Of a DNA stretch of 64,000 nucleotides, positions 8,862-17,695 are shown in pieces (positions within the stretch are counted from its first letter, which is position 1; each line of letters opens with the position of its first letter). This DNA comes from Streptomyces lincolnensis (GTDB taxonomy: Bacteria; Actinomycetota; Actinomycetes; Streptomycetales; Streptomycetaceae), in assembly GCF_001685355.1 (NCBI RefSeq), contig NZ_CP016438.1, forward strand, positions 7,936,001 to 8,000,000. The letters are read 5' to 3'. The position numbers were made by a program, and so were the translations under genes. The notes beneath the pieces are model-generated. The model did not search any database. It was not told the DNA's origin and saw only the letters and a list, made by a program, of their open reading frames with translations.

Positions 8862-9902
8862 CTAGCCCACCCGCGCCGTACTCGCCCGCTCCACCAACCG
8901 CGTCGACAGTTCCGTCCGGGTGCTCTCCGGGCGCTCCCCGTCCATCATGCGGACCAGGAGTCGCAGTGCGGTGGCGGCCATTTCGGAGAGGGGCTGGCGG
9001 ACGGTGGTGAGGGAGGGGGTGAGCCAGCGGGACTCGGGGAGGTCGTCGAAGCCGACGACGCTGATGTCGGCGGGGACGGACAGGCCGCGTTCGGCGAGGG
9101 CCTCGTAGACGCCGAGGGCCATGTGGTCGGAGCAGACGAAGACGGCGGTGGGGGGCTCGGGGAGGTCGAGGAGTTCGAGCATGCGCAGGCGGGCGACGCT
9201 CTCGTCGAAGCCGGCGTGGCGGACGTACTCGGGGATGTGTCTGAGCCCCGCGGCGGCCAGGGCCGAGCGGTAGCCGGCGACGCGGGCGCTGCTGCACATC
9301 TTGCGCTGGTGACCGGCGATGACGGAGATGCGCTCGTGGCCGAGCGACAGCAGGTGCTCGGTCGCGGTCACCCCGCCGTGCCAGTTCGCCGCGCCCACCG
9401 ACACCACACCGGGCGGCGGTTCGAGCACCGGGTCGATCAGCACGTACGGAATGCGGTGCTGGTCGAGCCAGGCGTACTGGGAGTCGGTGAGTTCGGCGAG
9501 GTTGAACAGCACCCCGGACGAACCGCGGGCGATGAGCTTGTCGAGCCAGCCCCGCTCCGGGCGCCCGCTGCGCGTCCGGTTCAGGCCGGCCGACACCACG
9601 ACCTCCAGACCCGCGTCGTGCGCCGCGGCCTCCACACCGTGCAGCACCGCGCCCGACCAGGAGGTGTCCAGCGAGTGCACCACCAGGTCGACCAGACCGG
9701 ATGCCTTCGCCGCGTCGAAGCGGGGCCTGCGGACGTAACCGAGCCGGTCCAGCGCCTCCGTCACCCGGCGGCGGGTCTCCGGGGCCACGTCCTCCCGGCC
9801 GTTGACCACCTTCGAGGCCGTCGGCACGGACACGCCGGCCTCCCGGGCGACGACCGCCAGGGTCGGCCCGGTCGTCGCGCTCGCACTTCCCGTACGGCCC
9901 AT
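8862..9902 (-). CDS. LacI family regulator, probable xylo-oligosaccharide repressor
   Basis: A 346-residue LacI/GalR regulator: helix-turn-helix around residues 13-40 (LAVVAREAGVSVPTASKVVN), hinge, and periplasmic-binding-like effector domain with the usual GFDDLPES block near residue 290. It is downstream of a GH43 beta-xylosidase and ABC importer on the same strand but separated from them by about 200 bases with its own promoter signals. Those include a near match to the Streptomyces xylan-gene element CGAAACTTTCG and a cre-like site, both repeated or echoed at the importer promoter. I infer that it represses itself and the xyloside operon. Confidence 0.88.
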   Translation of the reverse strand: MGRTGSASATTGPTLAVVAREAGVSVPTASKVVNGREDVAPETRRRVTEALDRLGYVRRPRFDAAKASGLVDLVVHSLDTSWSGAVLHGVEAAAHDAGLEVVVSAGLNRTRSGRPERGWLDKLIARGSSGVLFNLAELTDSQYAWLDQHRIPYVLIDPVLEPPPGVVSVGAANWHGGVTATEHLLSLGHERISVIAGHQRKMCSSARVAGYRSALAAAGLRHIPEYVRHAGFDESVARLRMLELLDLPEPPTAVFVCSDHMALGVYEALAERGLSVPADISVVGFDDLPESRWLTPSLTTVRQPLSEMAATALRLLVRMMDGERPESTRTELSTRLVERASTARVG

Positions 9903-9936
9903 CGGGAACCACCTCTCCGGCCCGCCCGAGGGCCAT

Positions 9937-9947
9937 GGAAAGTTTCG
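9937..9947. promoter_or_regulatory. Xylan-element-like box (CGAAAGTTTCG, 10/11)
   Basis: GGAAAGTTTCG differs at one base from the reverse complement of CGAAACTTTCG, an element reported near Streptomyces xylanase genes. It lies 35 bases upstream of the LacI start. A relaxed copy, CGAAACTTCG, occurs at 10042-10051. The assignment is by resemblance only. Confidence 0.5.
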
Positions 9948-9959
9948 ACCAGCGCTGAA

Positions 9960-9973
9960 TAGTAAGCGCTTCC
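9960..9973. promoter_or_regulatory. LacI-type operator TAGTAAGCGCTTCC
   Basis: A cre-like site with a perfect AAGCGCTT core, 58 bases upstream of the LacI gene. A 12/14 match is found at 14980-14993, in front of the importer operon, and another at 40881-40894. Confidence 0.6.
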
Positions 9974-10080
9974 TACCCTAGGTACGCAGCAGGTGGTCGG
10001 GAAGAGGCCGAACTTCGCAGGTCTTGTCGGTCCTTGACTTTCGAAACTTCGAACAGGGCGACGGGCGTGGGGACTTCCCC

Positions 10081-10125
10081 ACCAGCAGGTCACCCACCAG
10101 CAGGTCACCTACCAGCAGGTCAACC
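10081..10125. repeat. Three tandem 15-base repeats over the GH43 stop codon
   Basis: ACCAGCAGGTCACCC, ACCAGCAGGTCACCT and ACCAGCAGGTCAACC follow each other without gaps. The third copy encodes the last residues of the beta-xylosidase (TCW) and the stop falls at the boundary with the second copy; without the stop, the same TCW unit would be read twice more. Confidence 0.9.
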
Positions 10126-11695
10126 GGAATCCCGTGAAGTCGGCCGTGAACGCCGCGTCGACGAGGTCCATGGCGTGGATACCGGCCATCGCCCCGGTGA
10201 AGCGCAGCTTGCTGCCGTAGTCGTCGGAGAGCCGGGTGAAGTCCAGCGGCGGGCCGACCGGCGTCCGGACCCCGCCTCGGACGTACCAGAACCGCGCCTC
10301 CCCGTCCTCGACGGTGACGCCGAGGGTCAGCGGCCCGGCCGTGTCCACGTCGACCACGGCCGCCTGCCGGGTGCCGAACTCCTCACGCTCGACGAGAGCG
10401 AGCACTCTGCGGCCCGTCCCGCCCCGCCACTGCTGCCCGCGCTGCCCCTCGCCCTCGGGTTCCGCCCAGGTCAGGTCGAGGCTCAGATACGCCTCGGTGT
10501 TGTACCGGAGCACCAGCCCGGCGGCCTGCGTGAACGTCCCGGGATCCGCCTCCACGGTGACCTCGGCCTCCGCGCGGTGCTCGGTGATCCGCCGGGCGAG
10601 CAGGCTGTGCGCCCACCACGACTCGGGACCGTGCCGCCCGGTCAGCCGGATCCACCCCGGACGTGTCGTGGCGTCCGCCCAGGACGGGTCCGGGTATCCG
10701 CGCAGGGTGCTCCACGGCCACCCCAACGGGTCGGCGGGCTCACGCGGTTCCAGCTCCTGCCGCCGCGTGGGCACGTCGACCTCGACCGCCGGATGCACAC
10801 CCCCGTGCCGCATCCGGGGCCAGCCCTCCGCGTCCCACACCAGCGCCTGGACCGCCGTCTCCCGGCCGAGCGGGCAGCGCGGCCCGTCCGGTGTCGCGAG
10901 CGGACGGGCCACCAGATGGCTCAGCACCCAGTCCCCGTCCGGGGTCCGGACCAGCTCGGCGTGTCCCGCCTTCTGCAACGGCAGCGCCGGGTCGTCCCGG
11001 GAGGTCAGCAGCGGCCGGTCGTCGAGCTCGTACGGTCCCGTGAGCGCCCGGCTGCGCGCCACCAGCACCCCGTGCTCGAACCCCGTACCGCCCTCGGCCA
11101 GCACCAGGTAGTACCAGCCGTCCCGCCGCACCACCTTCGGCCCCTCGACGAGCCGTTCGTGCTGGAGGAGCAGGTGGGTGTCGCCGACGGGGGCGAGCGT
11201 CCGCCGGTCCAGTTCCCTCAGGACGATCCCCGCGAAGCGCCGGCCGCCGGGACGGTGGTCGTTCTGGAGGTTGAGCAGCCAGAGCCGGCCGTCCTCGTGG
11301 AAGAGCGCGGGGTCGAAGCCGTGGCTCGCGATCCGGCGCGGCGCCGACCACGTGCCGTCGATCTCCGTGGCCGTGGAGACGTAGGTGTCCGTGTCGAAGT
11401 ACGGCGTGCCCACCGAGCGGACGACCGAGTAGACCACCCAGAAGCGCTCGCCGTCCCAGCTCAGCGACGGCGCCCAGATGCCGCCGGAGTCGGGCACCCC
11501 GGCGAGCGAGTCGCCCGGGACCGCGCCCCGCACATGGCCCGCGTATTCCCAGTGCACGAGGTCCCGGGAGCGGTGCAGGGGGATGGTGGGGAACCACTCG
11601 AAGGAACTCGTCGCCACGTAGTACCAGTCGCCCACCCGCACCAGCGACGGATCCGGGGCGAAGCCGCGGATGACGGGATTGCGCGCCAGGGTCAC
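10109..11695 (-). CDS. GH43 beta-xylosidase, cytoplasmic
   Basis: A 528-residue glycoside hydrolase family 43 enzyme, with no signal peptide. The five-bladed propeller occupies about residues 1-310 and shows all three catalytic carboxylates: Asp15 (FAPDPS, base), Asp128 (GFDPALF, pKa modulator) and Glu184 (LVEGPK, acid). The C-terminal 200 residues form the concanavalin-like domain seen in bacterial GH43 beta-xylosidases. It would release xylose (or arabinose) from imported oligosaccharides. The GTG start overlaps the stop of the upstream permease by 4 bases (GTGA), showing it is the last gene of the importer operon. The 3' end lies in a tandem repeat. Confidence 0.9.
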   Translation of the reverse strand: MTLARNPVIRGFAPDPSLVRVGDWYYVATSSFEWFPTIPLHRSRDLVHWEYAGHVRGAVPGDSLAGVPDSGGIWAPSLSWDGERFWVVYSVVRSVGTPYFDTDTYVSTATEIDGTWSAPRRIASHGFDPALFHEDGRLWLLNLQNDHRPGGRRFAGIVLRELDRRTLAPVGDTHLLLQHERLVEGPKVVRRDGWYYLVLAEGGTGFEHGVLVARSRALTGPYELDDRPLLTSRDDPALPLQKAGHAELVRTPDGDWVLSHLVARPLATPDGPRCPLGRETAVQALVWDAEGWPRMRHGGVHPAVEVDVPTRRQELEPREPADPLGWPWSTLRGYPDPSWADATTRPGWIRLTGRHGPESWWAHSLLARRITEHRAEAEVTVEADPGTFTQAAGLVLRYNTEAYLSLDLTWAEPEGEGQRGQQWRGGTGRRVLALVEREEFGTRQAAVVDVDTAGPLTLGVTVEDGEARFWYVRGGVRTPVGPPLDFTRLSDDYGSKLRFTGAMAGIHAMDLVDAAFTADFTGFRLTCW

Positions 11696-12597
11696 TTCAG
11701 GGCTCCCATGGTCACCCCGGACCGCCAGTAGCGGCGCATCGCGACCATCATGATCGCCATCGGGACGATGGACAGCAGCGCTCCGGTCAGCACCAGGCTG
11801 GTCAGGTCGACGCCGGATTCCAGCCGCTTGCCGGACCAGTTGTACAGGCCCAGGTTGAGCGTCCAGTTCTCCTCGCCGCGCAGCACCGTCAGGGGCAGGA
11901 AGAAGGCGTTCCAGGTGTTGACGAAGGCCAGCAGGAAGACCGTGGCGCCGCCCGTCGTCATCATCCGCAGCACGATGCTGAAGAAGATCCGCAGTTCGCC
12001 GGCGCCGTCGATACGGGCCGCTTCCAGGAGTTCGAAGGGGATCGTGGCCTCGGTGTACACCTTGGCGAGATACACGCTGAAGGGGTTGATCAGGCAGGGG
12101 ATCAGCATCGCCCAGGGCGTGTCGACCAGGCCGATGTCCGAGAACAGCAGGTACAGCGGCAGGGTGAGCAGGGCGATGGGGATCAGGAACGAGCCGACCA
12201 CCGCCGCGAACACCACGTTGCGGCCCGGGAAGTCGAAGCGCGCCAGGCCGTAGCCCGTGGCCAGGGCCAGCAGCGTGCCGCCGAGGGAGCCGACACCGGC
12301 GTACAGGAACGAGTTGGCCGTCCAGCGCAGGAAGATGCCGTCCTCGTAGGTGAAGAGCTGACGCAGGTTGTCCCAGAGGTGCCAGCCGGAGAACCACAGG
12401 CCGTTGGACTGGTACAGGCCCGTGCGGTCCTTGGTGGCGGCGACGATCAGCCACCACACCGGGAACAGGCTGTAGACGCTGGCCAGGGAGAGGCCGACCA
12501 GCAGGAAGCGCTGGCTGCCGCGGGTCCGGGAGACCGGGTCCGGCGCGCTGAGGCGGCGGACCTGGCTGGATTTCGCACGGTCTTCGGTGAGCGTCAT
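11692..12597 (-). CDS. Carbohydrate ABC transporter permease (MalG type)
   Basis: A 301-residue inner-membrane permease with about six hydrophobic segments and the cytoplasmic EAA loop EATIPFELLEAARIDGAG near residue 185, which docks the shared ATPase. No ATPase gene is in the operon; Streptomyces sugar importers of this class commonly borrow the MsiK ATPase encoded elsewhere. The start codon overlaps the upstream permease stop by one base and its own stop overlaps the GH43 start by four. It moves, by context, xylo-oligosaccharides. Confidence 0.9.
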   Translation of the reverse strand: MTLTEDRAKSSQVRRLSAPDPVSRTRGSQRFLLVGLSLASVYSLFPVWWLIVAATKDRTGLYQSNGLWFSGWHLWDNLRQLFTYEDGIFLRWTANSFLYAGVGSLGGTLLALATGYGLARFDFPGRNVVFAAVVGSFLIPIALLTLPLYLLFSDIGLVDTPWAMLIPCLINPFSVYLAKVYTEATIPFELLEAARIDGAGELRIFFSIVLRMMTTGGATVFLLAFVNTWNAFFLPLTVLRGEENWTLNLGLYNWSGKRLESGVDLTSLVLTGALLSIVPMAIMMVAMRRYWRSGVTMGALK

Positions 12598-13481
12598 CAG
12601 TCGGCCTCCTTCGAGGTGAACCGGTAGAACAGGAAGGAGGCGACGCCGAGGATCAGGGCGAGCAGCACCGACAGGGCGGCGGCGTAGTGGTAGTTGCCGG
12701 CGTTGAACGCCTGGTTGTAGATGATCATGATCGGGGTGAAGCTGTCGCTGACCGTCTGCGGAGTGACGTTCCGGAACAGCGCCGGCTCGTTGAAGATCTG
12801 GAGCATCTGGATGATCGACAGCATCCCGGTCAGTACCAGCGCGCCCCGCACGAACGGGATCTTGACGCTCAGCGCGATCCGCCGCTCGGAGGCGCCGTCG
12901 AGACGCGCGGCCTCGAACAGCTCACGCGGCACGCCCTGGAGCGCCGAGTAGATGATCACCATGTTGTAGCCGATGCCGTGCCAGGTCAGCAGGTTGCCGA
13001 TGGACGGCCACACCATCGAGGGTGCGAAGAAGTTCCAGTCGAAGCCGAAGATCTTGCCCAGCGGGGTGAGCGGGCCGACGTCCGGGCTGTACAGATTCAG
13101 CCACACGATCGCGGCGACCACACCGGGGATCATGTACGGCACCAGCAGCAGGATCCGGAACCGGCTCGCCACCCGCGAGGTGACGGCGTCCAGGAGCAGC
13201 GCCAGGACCAGGCTGATCAGCAGCATCACCGGGATCTGGACACAGGCGAAGAGCACCACGCGCAGGACGGAGCCCATGAACGCCGAGTCGGTCAGACCCT
13301 GCTGGTAGTTGTCCAGGCCGGCGAACTCCTCCGTCGAGCCGCCGAGGCCGAGTCCGGACTGCTGGACACGGAACAGCGACTGGTAAACGGCGTAGCCGAT
13401 CGGCAGCAGATACAGGAAGACGAAGCCGAGCTGGAAGGGCACCGTGAACGCGGCACCCTTCCAGCGCAGTGAGCGAATCAT
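12597..13481 (-). CDS. Carbohydrate ABC transporter permease (MalF type)
   Basis: A 294-residue permease partner with six predicted membrane segments, beginning TVPFQLGFVFLYLLPIGYAV and containing the EAA loop GVPRELFEAARLDGASERR near residue 190. It is the first permease of the importer, 18 bases downstream of the solute-binding lipoprotein gene and joined to the second permease by a TGATG overlap. The gene order (binding protein, two permeases, glycosidase) is the standard one for CUT1 oligosaccharide importers. Confidence 0.9.
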   Translation of the reverse strand: MIRSLRWKGAAFTVPFQLGFVFLYLLPIGYAVYQSLFRVQQSGLGLGGSTEEFAGLDNYQQGLTDSAFMGSVLRVVLFACVQIPVMLLISLVLALLLDAVTSRVASRFRILLLVPYMIPGVVAAIVWLNLYSPDVGPLTPLGKIFGFDWNFFAPSMVWPSIGNLLTWHGIGYNMVIIYSALQGVPRELFEAARLDGASERRIALSVKIPFVRGALVLTGMLSIIQMLQIFNEPALFRNVTPQTVSDSFTPIMIIYNQAFNAGNYHYAAALSVLLALILGVASFLFYRFTSKEAD

Positions 13482-13499
13482 CAGTGGGTGTCCTGGCCT

Positions 13500-14834
13500 C
13501 TAGCCCTTGACGCTGATGCCGCGGGACTTCAGGTCATTGACCGTCCACTGCTGCATGTGCGCGAGCAGGTCGGTGACCTTCTGCTCCTTGTTGACGACCT
13601 TGGCCCAGCCCGCCTGCATCTCCGTGAACATCGCCGTCCAGTTCGGGCCGAAGGTCCAGTCGGTGGTGACGGTGCCCAGGCTGTCCTTCACGACCTGCTG
13701 GGCCGGCTGGTAGTTCGAGCCGAGCAGCTTCTCGGAGATCGCCTCGGGCACGTAGGTGTCGCTGTTCGCCAGGGCCGGCATCACGCCGTTGCCGGTCTCC
13801 GGGCTGGCCATCGTCTTGACCGCGCCGGTGTTCGTCGACATCCACAGAGCGGCCTCGGCGGCCTGCTCCTTGTGCGCGCAGCCCTTGGTCACCAGGTTCA
13901 CGCTGCCGGTCAGGTTGGTGGGGGCGGGCGTCTTGGCGGCCTCGCCGGTGAACGTCGGCCAGGGCGCCACGGCCCAGTCGCCGAAGGACTTGGTGAAGTT
14001 CGCGACCATGCCCGCCATCTGCCAGGTGGAGATCTGCCGGGTCGCGGTGCCGCCGTTGTCGTAGTTGCGCTGGACGGCCGCGTAGTCGGCGAAGGACAGC
14101 TTGGAGTTGAGGTCGTTGTCGATGATCTCCTGGATCACCTCGGCGGCCTTCAGGGTGCCCGGGTCCTGGAAGTCGACCTTCCAGGCGTTGCCGTCGATCG
14201 CGTACCAGTGCGCGCCGGCCTGCATGGCGAGCACCTCCAGGGTGCTCGGGTCCTCACCGGCGTAGTTGGTGATCTTGACGTCGTGCTTCTTCAGCTCCTT
14301 GCCCGCGGCGATGAACTCGTCCCAGGTCGCCGGGGCCCTGAGCCCGTACTTCTTGAAGAGGTCGGCGCGGTAGATCGTGAAGTTCGGCGCGGAGCTGGTG
14401 GGAACGCCGTACATCTTCCCCTGCACCTCGGCGCTCGCCCAGGAGCCCTGGTTGAACTTGCTCCTGCTCGACTCGACGTACTGGGTGATGTCGGCGAGCG
14501 CGTCCTGCGAGACCCAGCTCGTGACGTACTCCGCGGTGTTCTGCACCAGGCAGGGGGCGTTGCCGGCCTTCACCGCGTTGGTCAGCTGCTTCTGCATGGT
14601 CAGCTGGTCGGTGACCTTCGTGTACTTGAGCCGGATGTCCTTGTGCGAGGCGTTGAAGGCCGCGACCACCTTGTCCTGGCCGTTGGCCCAGCCCCAGAAG
14701 GGGAGGGTGACCGGACCCGAGGCGTCGGAGTCCCCTGAGTCCGATCCGCTGCCGCACGCGGTGAGCAGACCTGTCAGCGCGAGTCCCGCGGCGGCGGCGC
14801 GGGCGAACCTTCTCCGGGGGCTGGTGAAGTTCAT
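13500..14834 (-). CDS. Sugar-binding lipoprotein of the xyloside importer
   Basis: A 444-residue family-1 extracellular solute-binding protein. The signal peptide ends in the lipobox LLTAC near residue 24, so the mature protein is anchored to the outer face of the membrane. The start ATG at 14834 is supported by a GAAGGAA ribosome site 9-15 bases upstream; the open frame continues further but without a signal peptide. It captures sugar for the two permeases that follow. The xylo-oligosaccharide preference is inferred from the GH43 beta-xylosidase in the same operon. Confidence 0.88.
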   Translation of the reverse strand: MNFTSPRRRFARAAAAGLALTGLLTACGSGSDSGDSDASGPVTLPFWGWANGQDKVVAAFNASHKDIRLKYTKVTDQLTMQKQLTNAVKAGNAPCLVQNTAEYVTSWVSQDALADITQYVESSRSKFNQGSWASAEVQGKMYGVPTSSAPNFTIYRADLFKKYGLRAPATWDEFIAAGKELKKHDVKITNYAGEDPSTLEVLAMQAGAHWYAIDGNAWKVDFQDPGTLKAAEVIQEIIDNDLNSKLSFADYAAVQRNYDNGGTATRQISTWQMAGMVANFTKSFGDWAVAPWPTFTGEAAKTPAPTNLTGSVNLVTKGCAHKEQAAEAALWMSTNTGAVKTMASPETGNGVMPALANSDTYVPEAISEKLLGSNYQPAQQVVKDSLGTVTTDWTFGPNWTAMFTEMQAGWAKVVNKEQKVTDLLAHMQQWTVNDLKSRGISVKG

Positions 14835-14979
14835 CTGACCGTGTTCCTTCGGAAAGTAGGGCTCAGAGAGAGGGGAGGTGAGCGAAGGGGGAGCGGGGGG
14901 TGGCGGCGCGGTGCCGGCCGGGAACGGCGGCCGGAAACCAGCGGCTCGCGGTTGCGGGGGATCGGCCAAGCAGAAGCTG

Positions 14980-14993
14980 TAGTAAGCGGTTGC
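14980..14993. promoter_or_regulatory. LacI-type operator TAGTAAGCGGTTGC
   Basis: It matches the site in front of the first LacI gene at 12 of 14 bases and lies 146 bases upstream of the binding-protein start. It links that regulator with this operon. Confidence 0.6.
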
Positions 14994-15195
14994 AGGGACG
15001 CTAGGCGGACGACCCCACCCAAAGCAAGAGGTGCGCGTCAATTTGTTACGCCGGTTTGTCCGCGAGGTTAGGGACGGGCGCAGGTCGGCCGAACGCTGCG
15101 GTGCTTACATCAGCCCAGGTCGCAGCCGTGCCGCGGAGATCCGTACGGCACTCGGCGGGCAGCCCGGGGTGAGCCGGGCGGCCCTGAAAAACGTA

Positions 15196-15211
15196 TGGAA
15201 ACCGTTTACGA
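15196..15211. promoter_or_regulatory. LacI-type site TGGAAACCGTTTACGA
   Basis: It shares TGGAAAC and a GTT half with the sites at 17541-17556 and 30304-30320. It follows the stop of the second LacI gene and is distal to the importer promoter, so its role is unclear. Confidence 0.45.
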
Positions 15212-15219
15212 AACGCTAT

Positions 15220-16326
15220 CTACTCGCCGCGGTCCGCACCCTCACGCCGGGCCGGCGGCAGCACGGAGTTCCGTACGACGACATGGGTGCCCAGCACCAG
15301 ATGGTCGCCGTCGCCGCCCTTGCGGCGACCCGAGCCGCCCTCGCGCCGGTCGGCGACCGCGCGCAGGGCAACCCGCCCCATCTCCTCGTACGGCACGTGC
15401 ACGGTGGTGAGTTGGGGCGTGAGCTGCGAGGCGAGCGGGATGTCGTCGTAGCCGACGATCGAGACGTCCTCGGGAACCCGCAGCCCGGCCGCGCGCAGCG
15501 CCTGCGTCGCGCCCGCGGCGACCACGTCGGTGCCGGCGAGCACCGCCGTGAAGTCCAGGCCCTCGCGCAGGCTCTCCTCGACGGCGTCGTAGCCGTGCTC
15601 GTAGTCGTACGGACCGTGGCGCACCATGCCCGGGTCGAAGGGCACGCCGTAGGCCTCGAAGGCGCGCCGGGCGCCTTTCAACCGGCCCTGGGCTGTGGTG
15701 AGTTCCTGATGACCGGGCAGCACCAGCACCCTGCGGTGGCCGGCCGACAGCAGATGACTGGCCATGGCGTAGGCGCCGCCCTCGTTGTCGTAGTCGACCG
15801 TCGTCGCCGGGACGTCCCCCTCCAGGGGCGGCCGGCCCACCAGGACGAGGTGGGAGCCGGCCGCGTCCAGGGAGCGGGCGAAGCGGGCCATGCGCAACTG
15901 GTACTCGTCGTAGTCGTACGCGCCGCCGAGCAGCACCACCGCGGCCACGCCCTGCTGGCGCATCAGGTTGACCAGGGCGAGCTCTCGCTCGGGGTCGTCG
16001 CCGGTGGTGCCGACCAGGGACAGCCAGCCGCGCAGCGTGGCGGCGCCCTCGACCCCCTTGGCCACGTGGGCGAAGGCGGCACCGGTGATGTTGTTGATGA
16101 GGATGGCGACCGTCGGCGTACCGCCGCCGGCCAGGGAGCGGGCGTGGGCGTTGGTGACGTAGTCGAGGTCCCGCACGACCTTCATCACCCGGCGGCGCAG
16201 CTCCTCCGAGACCGGGTAGTTGCCCGACAGGACGCGCGACACGCTGGCCACGGAGACGCCCGCCCGCTGGGCCACATCGCGGATGGTGGCCCGTCCGGCG
16301 TCCCCGGTCGCCTTGCGCTGACTCAC
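15220..16326 (-). CDS. LacI family regulator, paralogue of the 29176-30240 regulator
   Basis: A 368-residue LacI regulator with a GTG start. The helix-turn-helix is ATIRDVAQRAGVSVASVSRV at about residues 13-32, and the effector domain has the GYDDIPLASQLTPQLTTVHV block near residue 310. Its sequence is much closer to the LacI protein at 29176-30240 (shared TTVHVPYEE, LGTHVVVR) than to the one at 8862. The two therefore arose by duplication and bracket the pectin-like cluster. GAAACC/GGTTTC repeats lie upstream of it. Likely a repressor of the adjacent importer, dehydrogenase, or both. Confidence 0.88.
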   Translation of the reverse strand: MSQRKATGDAGRATIRDVAQRAGVSVASVSRVLSGNYPVSEELRRRVMKVVRDLDYVTNAHARSLAGGGTPTVAILINNITGAAFAHVAKGVEGAATLRGWLSLVGTTGDDPERELALVNLMRQQGVAAVVLLGGAYDYDEYQLRMARFARSLDAAGSHLVLVGRPPLEGDVPATTVDYDNEGGAYAMASHLLSAGHRRVLVLPGHQELTTAQGRLKGARRAFEAYGVPFDPGMVRHGPYDYEHGYDAVEESLREGLDFTAVLAGTDVVAAGATQALRAAGLRVPEDVSIVGYDDIPLASQLTPQLTTVHVPYEEMGRVALRAVADRREGGSGRRKGGDGDHLVLGTHVVVRNSVLPPARREGADRGE

Positions 16327-16438
16327 CGTTGCGGCTCCTTCACCCTCGCGACCGACTCGCCCCAGGACCGGGGGAGCGGGGCCGGCCTCATGGACCCTCG
16401 CGAGGTCCGTGGGGCGCCGTCCGTTCCGCGCCGGTGGC

Positions 16439-16459
16439 GAAACCGTATCCCATGGTTTC
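16439..16459. promoter_or_regulatory. Inverted repeat GAAACC-N9-GGTTTC
   Basis: Six-base arms flank nine bases, 113 bases upstream of the LacI start; a further GTTTCC half-site follows at 16465-16470. It fits the half-site type seen at the other promoters of this block and suggests autoregulation. Confidence 0.5.
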
Positions 16460-16500
16460 CCGGTGTTTCCCCGGGGAGTCCCGGCCGGTCCACGGGCCGC

Positions 16501-17517
16501 TCACGCGACACGGGCCAGGTCCGAGTGCAGCACCTCGTGGACCGGCGGCAGCCCCGCGGCCAGGCGCTCCACCTCCTCCACGACGATCCGGCCGAGCCGC
16601 TCCAGCTCGTTGCCGAGCGAGCCGGCGATGTGCGGCGTGAGGAAGACGTTGGGCAGCCGGTACAGCGGGGAGCCCGCGGGCAGCGGCTCGGGCTCGGTGA
16701 CGTCGAGGATCGCGTGCAGCCGGCCCGAGACCAGCTCGTCGGTGAGCGCGTCCGGGTCGATCAGGGCACCCCGGGAGGTGTTGATCAGCACACCGCCGTC
16801 CGGGACGAGGGCGAGCCGGTCGCCGTCGAGCATGCGGTAGGTCTCGGGGATGTCGGGGGCGTGCAGGGTCACGATGTCGCTGTGCCGGAGCAGGTCCTCC
16901 AGCGGCAGCAGCTCGGCGCCCAGCGCGGTGGCCTCGGCGGGGCTGACGTACGGGTCGTGCAGCAGCACCGAGAAGTCGAACGGCCGCAGCAGTTCCAGGA
17001 GTCGGCGGCCCACGCGGGAGGCACCGATGACGCCGACACGACGGCCGAGGTTGCCGGTGTGCGCGGTCTCGGCGTGGGTCGTCGGGTAGCCGTGGGTGGT
17101 GCGGAAGCGCTCGCGGTGGGTGAAGGTGTCCTTCCCGGCGAGCAGGATCATCGCGAGGGTGTACTCCGCGACCGGCAGCGCGTTGCCGGTCACCGCGCTG
17201 GAGACGGTGATCCCGCGTTCCCACAGGGCGTCGCCGACCAGGGAGCGGACCGAGCCCGCGGCGTGCAGGACCGCGCGCAGTCCGGGGACCGCGGTAAGGA
17301 CCCCGGCGTCGAGGCGCGGGCAGCCCCAGCCGGTGATCAGCACCTCGGCGTGGGCCAGGGCGTCGGCCGCGGCCGGATCGGTGAAGTCCCGTACGACGAG
17401 CGCGGGGTCGAGGTCGGTCGCCCGTGTCAGCCGGGTCATCAGCGGCGGCGGGAAGAGCAGGGGCAGGTGCACCGGATCCATCGCGAACACGGCTCTGGGG
17501 GGCGGCGGGGTGGGCAT
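16501..17517 (-). CDS. D-2-hydroxyacid dehydrogenase, NAD-dependent
   Basis: A 338-residue oxidoreductase of the D-isomer-specific 2-hydroxyacid dehydrogenase family. The Rossmann nucleotide site reads GVIGASRVGRR near residue 170, and the catalytic Arg (INTSRGALID), Glu (VTEPEPLP) and His (LTPHIAGSLGNE) are all present. It interconverts a 2-oxoacid and a D-2-hydroxyacid. The gene is divergent from the sugar importer at 17929 and shares a 411-base regulatory gap with LacI-type operators, so its substrate is probably a sugar-acid breakdown product. The exact substrate cannot be read from the sequence. Confidence 0.85.
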   Translation of the reverse strand: MPTPPPPRAVFAMDPVHLPLLFPPPLMTRLTRATDLDPALVVRDFTDPAAADALAHAEVLITGWGCPRLDAGVLTAVPGLRAVLHAAGSVRSLVGDALWERGITVSSAVTGNALPVAEYTLAMILLAGKDTFTHRERFRTTHGYPTTHAETAHTGNLGRRVGVIGASRVGRRLLELLRPFDFSVLLHDPYVSPAEATALGAELLPLEDLLRHSDIVTLHAPDIPETYRMLDGDRLALVPDGGVLINTSRGALIDPDALTDELVSGRLHAILDVTEPEPLPAGSPLYRLPNVFLTPHIAGSLGNELERLGRIVVEEVERLAAGLPPVHEVLHSDLARVA

Positions 17518-17542
17518 GTCTCTCCTGACAACACACTGGGTG

Positions 17543-17553
17543 GAAACAGTTTC
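17543..17553. promoter_or_regulatory. LacI-type operator GAAACAGTTTC
   Basis: A perfect 5-base inverted repeat with one central base, in the context TGGAAACAGTTTCAGA, 26 bases upstream of the dehydrogenase start. It is well placed to block that promoter. Confidence 0.65.
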
Positions 17554-17681
17554 AGAAAACGTCTTCTACCGTAGATCTGCCGGTGATGGGTGGTCAATCG
17601 ACGGGATCGGCTGGGGCGAGGGGTCGACGGGGGCTCTGCCGGCTGACGCTCCCTGGCGTCGCCAAGCGCGTTTCCGGTGAC

Positions 17682-17695
17682 AACAACCGGTTCCC
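17682..17695. promoter_or_regulatory. LacI-like site AACAACCGGTTCCC
   Basis: It shares the ACCGGTT core with 17876-17889 and with the site upstream of the third LacI gene. Symmetry is imperfect. Confidence 0.4.

Larger units (their letters stand above)
14835..15219. other. 385-base non-coding region with operator-like sites
   Basis: This gap lies between the binding-protein gene and the 3' end of the next LacI gene, and must hold the promoter of the importer operon. I see two operator-like sites (14980-14993 and 15196-15211) but no clear -35/-10 pair, no small gene and no obvious hairpin terminator. Confidence 0.6.

Noticed and set aside
10034..11731. Plus-strand frame opposite the GH43 gene
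   Set aside because: It has no domain and lies in the opposite frame of a strong gene.
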